Assembly (NCBI RefSeq): GCF_000382285.1
Contig: NZ_KB907925.1
Span: 124,001 to 188,000 of the forward strand
Direction: 5' to 3'
DNA length: 64,000 nt
From: Solimonas variicoloris DSM 15731
GTDB lineage: Bacteria; Pseudomonadota; Gammaproteobacteria; Nevskiales; Nevskiaceae
Within the stretch, counting starts at the first letter, position 1; each line of letters starts with the position of its first letter. Below the pieces are notes generated by a model. It worked only from the letters and a program-made list of their open reading frames with translations. It searched no databases and was not told the origin of the DNA. Below are positions 7,118-13,789 of this stretch, piece after piece. The translations under genes and the position numbers were made by a program.

Positions 7118-8539
7118 ATGAATACCTCGACGCTCGCGGCCCCGCCGCAGTCTTGGCGCGACGGCAAGCGCTACCTCTGGCTGCTGAGCCCGCTGGTGCC
7201 GGTGCTGTCGCTGTCGTGCCTGCTGCTCGCGTACGCGACCGGCAACAACCTGTTCCTGTGGGGCATGCCGCTCTTCATGTACGGGCTGCTGCCGCTGCTC
7301 GACACGCTGATCGGCACCGACCCGACCAACCCGCCGGAAAGCGCCGTCGCCGGCCTCGAGCAGGACCGCTACTACCGCGCGATCGTGTTCGCGTACATCC
7401 CGGCACAGTTCGCCGCGACGATCTTCGGCGCCTGGCTGTTCGCGACCGGCGACTACGCCTGGTGGAACCTCGTCGCCATCGCGCTGAGCGTCGGCATCAT
7501 CAACGGCATCGCCATCAACACCGGCCACGAGCTCGGCCACAAGACCAACGCGCTCGAACGCTGGCTGGCGCGGCTGACGCTGGCGCCGGTCGCCTACGGC
7601 CACTTCTTCATCGAGCACAACAAGGGCCACCACAAGAACGTCGCCACGCCGATCGATCCGGCCAGCTCGCGGATGGGCGAGAGCTTCTGGGCCTTCCTGC
7701 CGCGCACCATGGTCGGCAGCCTGCGCTCGGCCTGGCACATCGAGGCCGAACGCCTGAAGCGCAACGGCAAGCGCGTGTGGAGCCTGTCGAACGAGAACCT
7801 GCAGTCGTGGGCGCTGACCGTCGTGCTGTTCGGCGCGGTGTCCCTGTGGCTCGGCCCGTGGGCGCTGCTGTTCCTCGTCGCGCAGGCCTTCTTCGGCGCC
7901 TCGCTGCTCGAGGTCGTCAACTACATCGAGCACTACGGCCTGCTGCGCCAGTACGACAGCAAGGCCGGCCGCTATGAGCGCTGCGCGCCGCGCCACTCGT
8001 GGAACAGCAACCACATCGTCACCAATCTGTTCCTCTACCAGCTGCAGCGTCATTCGGACCACCACGCCAACCCGACGCGCCGCTACCAGGCCCTGCGTCA
8101 CTTCGACGACAGCCCGCAGCTGCCGTCCGGCTATTCGTCGATGATCCTCGTCGCCTACTGCCCACCGCTGTGGTTCCGCATGATGGATCATCGCGTCGCG
8201 GCCCATCACCGCGGCGACCTGAGCAAGGCCCATCTCCACGCGCCGAAGCGCGCCGCGCTGCTGGCGCGCTGGCAGCGGGCGCCGCTGCGCGCGACGCCGG
8301 CCACCACCGCCACCGCGACGCCGGCCGCCGCACCGGCAGCGAGCGTCGCGGCCGACGCCGACCGCTACCTCTGCCCGAACTGCTCGTACGTCTACGATGC
8401 CGCCGCCGGTTGCCCGCACGAAGGCATCGCCCCGGGCACGCCGTGGGCGCGTCTGCCGGCGGACTGGCCGTGCCCGGCCTGCGCGGTGCGCGAGAAAGTC
8501 GACTTCCAGCCGCTGCCGGCGGTGGCCCGCGCCGCCTGA
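7118..8539 (+). CDS. alkB: Alkane 1-monooxygenase fused to rubredoxin
   Basis: A 473-residue fusion. Residues 1 to about 385 are a membrane di-iron alkane hydroxylase. After several membrane helices come HELGHK (137-142), EHNKGHH (166-172), NYIEHYG (His 272) and HSDHH (312-316), the full set of AlkB histidine boxes. After an Ala/Thr/Pro linker (about 385-412), a rubredoxin domain carries CPNC (419-422) and CPAC (452-455), the one-iron ligands. It should hydroxylate medium or long n-alkanes at the terminal carbon, with its own electron carrier; a rubredoxin reductase is still needed and is not in this window. AAGGAGA before the ATG supports the start. A strong terminator follows. Confidence 0.95.
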   Translation: MNTSTLAAPPQSWRDGKRYLWLLSPLVPVLSLSCLLLAYATGNNLFLWGMPLFMYGLLPLLDTLIGTDPTNPPESAVAGLEQDRYYRAIVFAYIPAQFAATIFGAWLFATGDYAWWNLVAIALSVGIINGIAINTGHELGHKTNALERWLARLTLAPVAYGHFFIEHNKGHHKNVATPIDPASSRMGESFWAFLPRTMVGSLRSAWHIEAERLKRNGKRVWSLSNENLQSWALTVVLFGAVSLWLGPWALLFLVAQAFFGASLLEVVNYIEHYGLLRQYDSKAGRYERCAPRHSWNSNHIVTNLFLYQLQRHSDHHANPTRRYQALRHFDDSPQLPSGYSSMILVAYCPPLWFRMMDHRVAAHHRGDLSKAHLHAPKRAALLARWQRAPLRATPATTATATPAAAPAASVAADADRYLCPNCSYVYDAAAGCPHEGIAPGTPWARLPADWPCPACAVREKVDFQPLPAVARAA

Positions 8540-8565
8540 GGGCCTTACGGCATCCGCGTTCCGAC

Positions 8566-8596
8566 GCGCCCGGTCGCAAGGCCGGGCGCTTTTTTT
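8566..8596 (+). terminator. Rho-independent terminator after alkB
   Basis: The arms GCGCCCGG (8566-8573) and CCGGGCGC (8582-8589) enclose a short loop and are followed by seven T residues. The structure stands 27 nt after the alkB stop codon. Confidence 0.9.
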
Positions 8597-8663
8597 CATG
8601 CGCCGCGCGCGCCGGCGGAGCTCCCGGGTCCGGTGCTTCGCCGAAGCCTTCGACGCGCAGCGC

Positions 8664-9044
8664 TCAGCGCCGCGGCGTCTCGCAGGTGACGAGGGAAGCG
8701 CTCGCGCAGACCGGCTCGATCGGGCGGATCTCGAACGCCAGCCCGACCGCGAGGCAGGGATTCTGCGCGGCGATCGCCGCCGCCGCGTCGAGATCGGCGG
8801 CGAGGATGTGCCAGTAGCCGCCGATCACCTCTTTGGCTTCCGCATACGGCCCGTCGACCACGCCCTGCCGCGTCACCAGACGCCGTTCGGGCGCCAGACG
8901 CTGGCCGGGACGCAGGTGGCCTTCGGCGGCGAGGCGGTCGTGCCAGGCATAGAAGCGATCGATCGCTTCCTGGATCACCTCGGTCGGCGCGTCGGCATCC
9001 CACTGGCCACGCGAGAGAACGAGAAATTCGGCGTGTTCTTTCAT
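8664..9044 (-). CDS. YciI/DGPF-family protein
   Basis: A 126-residue protein with the signature VDGPYAEAKEVIGGYWHI near residue 63-80, the DGPF motif block of YCII-related proteins, and the usual C-terminal strand carrying EIRPIEPV. It is a small ferredoxin-like-fold protein without assigned substrate; relatives often sit beside ECF sigma factors, but none is present here. The last 15 residues are unconserved. It lies 12 nt after the GFA gene and is probably co-transcribed with it. Confidence 0.85.
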   Translation of the reverse strand: MKEHAEFLVLSRGQWDADAPTEVIQEAIDRFYAWHDRLAAEGHLRPGQRLAPERRLVTRQGVVDGPYAEAKEVIGGYWHILAADLDAAAAIAAQNPCLAVGLAFEIRPIEPVCASASLVTCETPRR

Positions 9045-9056
9045 CGCATTCCTTCC

Positions 9057-9455
9057 TCAGGGCGCCGAAGCGTCGTGGCGCGGCAGCGCGTCGGCGATCG
9101 TCCACCAGCCGGCCTGCGAGGCGACGTGGATGTGCAGGCCCGGCCGCGTCGCCAGCGGCTCGTCGAGCAGGCCGGCGCGCACGCGCAGGACGTCCGGGTG
9201 CGCGTCGCGGCGGCTGTAGACCGGCGAGCCGCAGCGCGAGCAGAACACGCGCTGCTTGCCGGGCGAGGAGGCGTAGGCCGTCAGCAGTTCCTCGCCGGCG
9301 AGCAGGTGGAACGCCGCCGCCGGCACCGGGATGTTGGCGGCGAACGCACTGCCCTGCGCGCGCCGGCACTGCGCGCAGTGGCAGAGCTGGATCGGCGCCA
9401 GCTCGGCGTCGATGCGGAAGCGCACGCCGCCGCACAGGCAATGTCCGTTCGTCAT
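9057..9455 (-). CDS. GFA/CENP-V family zinc protein
   Basis: A 132-residue protein with the complete cysteine pattern of the GFA family: HCLCGGVRF at the start, CHCAQCRRAQGSAFA in the middle and FCSRCGSPVY near residue 75. The family is named after glutathione-dependent formaldehyde-activating enzyme, but most members have no proven activity; binding of zinc by the Cys residues is the safe prediction. GAAGGAG ahead of the ATG supports the start. It is the first gene of a pair with the YciI-like gene. Confidence 0.88.
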   Translation of the reverse strand: MTNGHCLCGGVRFRIDAELAPIQLCHCAQCRRAQGSAFAANIPVPAAAFHLLAGEELLTAYASSPGKQRVFCSRCGSPVYSRRDAHPDVLRVRAGLLDEPLATRPGLHIHVASQAGWWTIADALPRHDASAP

Positions 9456-9912
9456 CGCAGCGCTCCTTCGTCCGCACCGGGTTGTGCACGGCCGCCCGCG
9501 CGAGCGGGCGACGACGGCGGCACGCCGGGGCAGAACGGCATCAGCAGCGCCGGCCTCCGATGGCGCGGATCGATCGCGGCAGGCGCGGGCCGGCCGTGCT
9601 CGCCGCGCGTCAGTGGCACCGGTTCGACGCGCAGCGCCATGCCGGCGTCGAGACTGAACCCGCGCCCCGCGCGCGACGGCCCGGAGGTCGGATCATGATG
9701 CAGCGTCGGCAGATCGGCAGGCATGACGGCGCGCCCTTCATCGGATGCGCGCACCTTAGCGTCTTCGCGGCGCAGACGACAGCTGATGCGGCCGGCCTTC
9801 GCCATTGCCATCGGCGCCTGTCGCCAGCCTCCCGCGGCGCGGACCGGCCGTTGTGGTCCGCGCCCGGAGCGACGCGAAAAGCAGACCGCGGGCGTTGCGC
9901 CCGCGGCGCACC
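9456..9912. other. Intergenic stretch with no firm gene
   Basis: These 457 bases separate GFA from the phosphoethanolamine transferase. A minus-strand open frame of 90 codons (9725-9452) contains GRGFSLDAGMALRVEPVPL and later AIDPRH. This faintly recalls the end of class-C beta-lactamase-like hydrolases, but it lacks their catalytic part. I regard it as a possible remnant only. The terminator of the upstream gene (9886-9906) lies at the right end. Nothing else was seen. Confidence 0.4.
9874..9906 (-). terminator. Hairpin terminator after eptA-like gene
   Basis: On the minus strand the arms CCGCGGGCG and CGCCCGCGG (9886-9906) close a three-base loop and are followed by CTTTTC (A-run at 9877-9880 on the plus strand). 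It stands six bases beyond the stop codon. Confidence 0.65.
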
Positions 9913-11736
9913 TCAACCCTGCCGGGCCTTGCCGGCCGGGGCCGGGGCGGCGTCGCCGGCGAGCGACGGGGCCGCCTTGCGGCAGGACGCGAACAGGTCC
10001 TCGTCCTTCTCGTAGGCCGAGGTCTGCACCGAGAACAGGCCGAGCACGGTGTGGAACAGGTTGTCCTGCGACACCGGCGCTTCGGCGCCGCGCTGCACGC
10101 AGGCCAGGTCCACGCCGAGCGAGCGGCGCGCACCGTCCGAGAACCAGGCCATCAGCGGCACGTGCGTCTGCTGCGACGGCGCGATCGAGTACGGCAGGCC
10201 GTGCAGGTAGACGCCGTTCTCGCCGAGACTCTCGCCGTGGTCGGAGACGTAGATGACGACGGAATCGACGTCCTGCCGCTGGCGCAGGCGCGCGATCAGC
10301 TCGGCGAGCACGCTGTCCGAATAAGCCAGCGTGTTGTCGTAGGCGTTGACCACTTCCTCGCGCGAGCAGCGCTGCACGTTCTCGTCGCGGCAATCCGGCG
10401 TGAACACGCGCGCCGATTCCGGGTAGCGCTTGAAGTAGGCCGGGCCGTGGCTGCCCTGCATGTGCAGCACCAGCAGCTTGGCCGCGCCGGCCGCGGGCAT
10501 CGCGTCATCCAGGCCCTTGAGCAGGATGCCGTCCTTGCAGCCATTGGCGTCGCAGTAGGCTGGATCATTGGCGTTGTCGAGGCGCACGGATTCGATGCGC
10601 TTGCAGACGCCCTGGCAGCCGGAGTTGTTGTCCCACCACTGCACGCCGAGATGCAGGCGCGCGAACACGTCGAGCAGGTTCTCCTGGCGCTCGGCGCGGC
10701 TCTCCTTGTACTGCGCGCGCTTCATGCCGGAGAACATGCACGGCACCGACACGGCCGTGGCCGTGCCGCAGGAGCTGGCGTTCTCGTAATTGACGAGATC
10801 CGGCACCTTGGACAGCGCCGCATTGGTTGGCCGGTGATAGCCGTTCAGCTCGAAGTTCTCGGCGCGCGCGGTCTCGCCGACCGCCCAGACGACCAGCAGC
10901 GGCCGCTCGCGGGCCGGCGCCGCGAGCACGGCGTCGGCGGCGATCAGCTGCAACGGCTTCTGCCGGCCCTTCGGCAGCTGACTGCCGACGTAGCGGATCG
11001 CCGCGTTGACCGGCGCGAACGGGTTGATCAGCAGGCGGATCTCGCGATGGTTGCGGCCCCAGAACGACAGCGCGTTGTACTGCAGGCCGAGCACGGCGAG
11101 CTGCAGCACGAGGATGCCGAGCACCAGACCGGCACGGCGCGCCAGCGCCGGCCAGGCGTTCTCGCGGCGCACGCGCAGGCGCTGCACGATCGCCGCCGGC
11201 AGCAGGCCGAACACGGCCATGTGCAGCCAGAACCAGCCGCGCAGCAGGTCGCCGGCCTCGTGCGCGTCGGTGCGCGCCACGTTCTGGATCATCGACTTGT
11301 CGATGACCGCGCCGAAAGTGTCCATGAAGTAGCTGCAGCCCGCGGCGGTCAGCAGCATCGCGATCGCCAGCGGCTTGACCACGCGCGGCGCGCTGAACGG
11401 CACCAGCATCAGGAACAGCAGGTTGACGAGCGTGATCGCCACCGAGCCGACGATGCGCCATTCCTGCGCCGTGAACGGCGACGGCAGCGAATTGACGACG
11501 GCGTGGGCGAGGGCGAAGTTCTGGGTCGTGGCGAGGTAGAAGACCACCAGCACGACGAGCGACAGCGCCGAGATCTCGATGCGTCCGGCCAGCAGCTCCA
11601 GCGCCGAACGCTGCAGCCAGGCCAACAGCCCCGCGCCGGGCAGCGAACGCGGCATGCCAGCGGCGGCTGGCGTCTTCGAGATGGTTGATTCCGTGGACAC
11701 GTAGCGCTCGACTCTTCCGAAAAAAACACCGCGCAT
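9913..11736 (-). CDS. eptA: Phosphoethanolamine transferase, EptA-like
   Basis: A 607-residue inner-membrane enzyme: about five N-terminal helices (to residue ~230) and a periplasmic alkaline-phosphatase-fold domain. WAVGETARAENF carries the first metal-ligand Glu; SSCGTATAVSVPC (about residue 320-332) holds the nucleophilic Thr; SDHGESLGENG (about 500) holds the Asp-His metal ligands. Members transfer phosphoethanolamine from phosphatidylethanolamine to lipid A phosphates and weaken polymyxin binding. Several Cys residues in the catalytic domain would form the disulfides usual for the family. The exact start is uncertain: an ATG at codon 28 (MPRSLPGAG) is an alternative. Confidence 0.9.
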   Translation of the reverse strand: MRGVFFGRVERYVSTESTISKTPAAAGMPRSLPGAGLLAWLQRSALELLAGRIEISALSLVVLVVFYLATTQNFALAHAVVNSLPSPFTAQEWRIVGSVAITLVNLLFLMLVPFSAPRVVKPLAIAMLLTAAGCSYFMDTFGAVIDKSMIQNVARTDAHEAGDLLRGWFWLHMAVFGLLPAAIVQRLRVRRENAWPALARRAGLVLGILVLQLAVLGLQYNALSFWGRNHREIRLLINPFAPVNAAIRYVGSQLPKGRQKPLQLIAADAVLAAPARERPLLVVWAVGETARAENFELNGYHRPTNAALSKVPDLVNYENASSCGTATAVSVPCMFSGMKRAQYKESRAERQENLLDVFARLHLGVQWWDNNSGCQGVCKRIESVRLDNANDPAYCDANGCKDGILLKGLDDAMPAAGAAKLLVLHMQGSHGPAYFKRYPESARVFTPDCRDENVQRCSREEVVNAYDNTLAYSDSVLAELIARLRQRQDVDSVVIYVSDHGESLGENGVYLHGLPYSIAPSQQTHVPLMAWFSDGARRSLGVDLACVQRGAEAPVSQDNLFHTVLGLFSVQTSAYEKDEDLFASCRKAAPSLAGDAAPAPAGKARQG

Positions 11737-11995
11737 TCTCGGAAGTACCGCGTCAACGCTTTGTTAGTGCGCCGCCATCAGCCGCCTCCGCGGGCCCGAA
11801 GTCGAGCCCGCACGAAGTCTCGCCGGGCGGCGCGCGACGCCGCTTGATGCGCATCAATGCCCCCGCTGCGCCGAAGCCCGATGCTGGTCCGCACGTCGAG
11901 GCCAGGATGCCGGATCGCGATCCGCGTACCGCCCGCAGGACCCGCCGGCGCACCGCGGCCCGGTGCCGGCGGCCAACCAACCGGAGCGAGAAACC

Positions 11996-13000
11996 GTGGG
12001 ATTGCTGGAATGGCTCAACGACCAGCTGCTGCGCATGCAGTGGCTGAGCGATCTGGTCCGCGTGCTCGTCGAACGGGTCTTCGGCCTGGACGTGGCGACG
12101 CGCGTCGGCGCCAGCCTGCATTTCTTCATCTACGACGTCATCAAGATCTTCATCCTGCTGTCGGTGCTGATCTTCGCCATCTCCTGGGTGCAGAGCTACT
12201 TTCCGCCGGAGCGCACGCGGCGCCTGCTCGGCGGCATGCGCGGCTTCAAGGCCAATCTGAGCGGGGCCCTGCTGGGCACGCTCACGCCGTTCTGCTCGTG
12301 CTCGTCGATTCCGCTGTTCATCGGTTTCACCAGCTCCGGCCTGCCGCTGTCGGTGACCTTCTCGTTCCTGATTTCGTCGCCGCTGGTCGACATGGCCTCG
12401 CTGATCCTGCTCGCCAGCGTGTTCAACTGGACGATCGCGATCGCCTACGTGCTGGTCGGCATCGTGCTCGCGGTGATCGGCGGCACGCTGATCGGGCAGG
12501 CGCGCATGGAGCGCTACATCGAGCCGTTCGTGCTGCACAGTCCGGTGCTCGACCTGCCGCAGGAACAGCTGCACCCTGCGGACCGCATGAAGTACGCGGC
12601 CGCACAGGTCGCCGAGATCTTCGGCCGGGTCTGGATTTACGTACTGGTCGGCGTCGGCATCGGCGCCGCGATCCACAACTGGATTCCGGCCAGCCTCATC
12701 GGCGCCCTGCTCGGCGAGGAGCACTGGTGGTCGGTGCCGCTGGCGGCGCTGATCGCGGTGCCGATCTACGCCGACATCTTCGGCACCTTGCCGATCGCCG
12801 AGGCGCTGGTCGCCAAGGGTGTCGGCCTCGGCACCGCGCTGGCGTTCATGATGTCGGTGACGGCGCTGTCGCTGCCGTCGCTGATCATGCTGAAGAAAGT
12901 GGTACGGACGCCGCTGCTGAGCCTGTTCGTCGGCATCGTGCTGCTCGGCATCATCGTCATCGGCTATCTGTTCAACAGCTTCGCGCCGCTGCTCACCTGA
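11996..13000 (+). CDS. DUF318 (UPF0718/ArsP-like) permease
   Basis: A 334-residue membrane protein with roughly eight helices. The motif TPFCSCSSIPLFIGF (Cys 100 and Cys 102) is the hallmark of DUF318 permeases, and a second similar half (IAVPIYADIFGTLPIAEALV) follows. Characterised relatives (ArsP) export trivalent organoarsenicals; others are linked to metal efflux. The start is the GTG at 11996, preceded by GGAG at good spacing; an upstream GTG at 11963 would add 11 unconserved residues. The thioredoxin-like gene follows 29 nt later and probably forms one operon with it. No ArsR-type repressor is adjacent. Confidence 0.87.
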   Translation: MGLLEWLNDQLLRMQWLSDLVRVLVERVFGLDVATRVGASLHFFIYDVIKIFILLSVLIFAISWVQSYFPPERTRRLLGGMRGFKANLSGALLGTLTPFCSCSSIPLFIGFTSSGLPLSVTFSFLISSPLVDMASLILLASVFNWTIAIAYVLVGIVLAVIGGTLIGQARMERYIEPFVLHSPVLDLPQEQLHPADRMKYAAAQVAEIFGRVWIYVLVGVGIGAAIHNWIPASLIGALLGEEHWWSVPLAALIAVPIYADIFGTLPIAEALVAKGVGLGTALAFMMSVTALSLPSLIMLKKVVRTPLLSLFVGIVLLGIIVIGYLFNSFAPLLT

Positions 13001-13029
13001 GCGCGCAGCGCTCGATCCAGGAGACTCCC

Positions 13030-13263
13030 ATGCAGGTCAAGATTCTCGGTTCCGGCTGCCGCAAGTGCGTCGCCCTCGCCGACAACACGCGCGCGGCGCT
13101 CGATCATCTCGGCCAGGACGCCGAGATCGTCAAGGTCACCGACGTGGCGCAGATCGCCGCGCACGGCGTGATGTCGACGCCGGCGCTGGTGGTCGACGGC
13201 AAGGTGGTGTCGACCGGCAAGGTGCTGGCCGCGAGCGAGATCGAGGCGCTGCTGCGCCATTAG
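13030..13263 (+). CDS. Small thioredoxin/glutaredoxin-like protein (TM0996 type)
   Basis: A 77-residue single-domain protein, MQVKILGSGCRKC, with redox pair Cys 10 and Cys 13 in the CxxC position and the cis-Pro strand VMSTPALVVDGKVV. It matches the MTH895/TM0996-type mini-thioredoxins that are regularly encoded next to DUF318 permeases. It may reduce or deliver the permease substrate, or relay electrons to its Cys pair; this is inferred from the gene pairing. Preceded by AGGAGA before the ATG. Confidence 0.9.
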   Translation: MQVKILGSGCRKCVALADNTRAALDHLGQDAEIVKVTDVAQIAAHGVMSTPALVVDGKVVSTGKVLAASEIEALLRH

Positions 13264-13299
13264 GACCCGGCCACACCGATGGCGCCGCGGCGCCGGCGC

Positions 13300-13767
13300 T
13301 CAGTCGCCGACCGGCTCGCAGCGCACCTCGGTCTTCACCGAGTTGGCGATGAAGCAGGCCTCGTGCGCCTCGTGGTGCATCGCCAGCAGTTCGTCGCGCG
13401 TCGGCCGGCGCTCGTCGCTGAACGTCACCGCCGGCCGCAGCGTGACCACGGTCATCGCGAGGCGCTGGCTGCCGTCGCGCGCCATCACGCCGCTGGCGGC
13501 ATCGGCATAGCGCTCGACGCGAAAGCCGCGCCTGGCGGCGATCGACAGGAACCACAGCATGTGGCAGCTCGCCAGCGCGGCGACGAACAGCTCCTCCGGA
13601 TCGACCGCGGTGGCGTCCGACCACGGCAGCGGCACGACCAGCGGCGACGACGAGCCCGCCAGCTCGACGCCGCCGTCGAAGCGCAACAGGTGGCGACGGC
13701 TGTAACGGTTGTCGAGGAAGTCCTGCCCGTCGCGCGTCCACAACACTTCGGCGCGGTAAAGCCCCAT
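13300..13767 (-). CDS. OsmC/Ohr-family peroxidase-like protein
   Basis: A 155-residue protein with the OsmC fold signatures: the N-terminal VLWTRDGQDFLDNRYSRRH, ALASCHMLWFLSIAA with the peroxidatic Cys about residue 69, and EACFIANSVKTEV near 143 with the second Cys. The family reduces organic hydroperoxides using a Cys pair. It lies 22 nt downstream of the DUF748 gene on the same strand and may be read from it. Confidence 0.9.
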   Translation of the reverse strand: MGLYRAEVLWTRDGQDFLDNRYSRRHLLRFDGGVELAGSSSPLVVPLPWSDATAVDPEELFVAALASCHMLWFLSIAARRGFRVERYADAASGVMARDGSQRLAMTVVTLRPAVTFSDERRPTRDELLAMHHEAHEACFIANSVKTEVRCEPVGD

Positions 13768-13789
13768 CGCTTTTCTCCCGATCGTGCGG

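Noticed and set aside
9452-10393. A 313-codon minus-strand frame beside the phosphoethanolamine transferase
   Set aside because: Most of it overlaps the real eptA-like gene in another frame; only its last 90 codons are considered, as a possible remnant.
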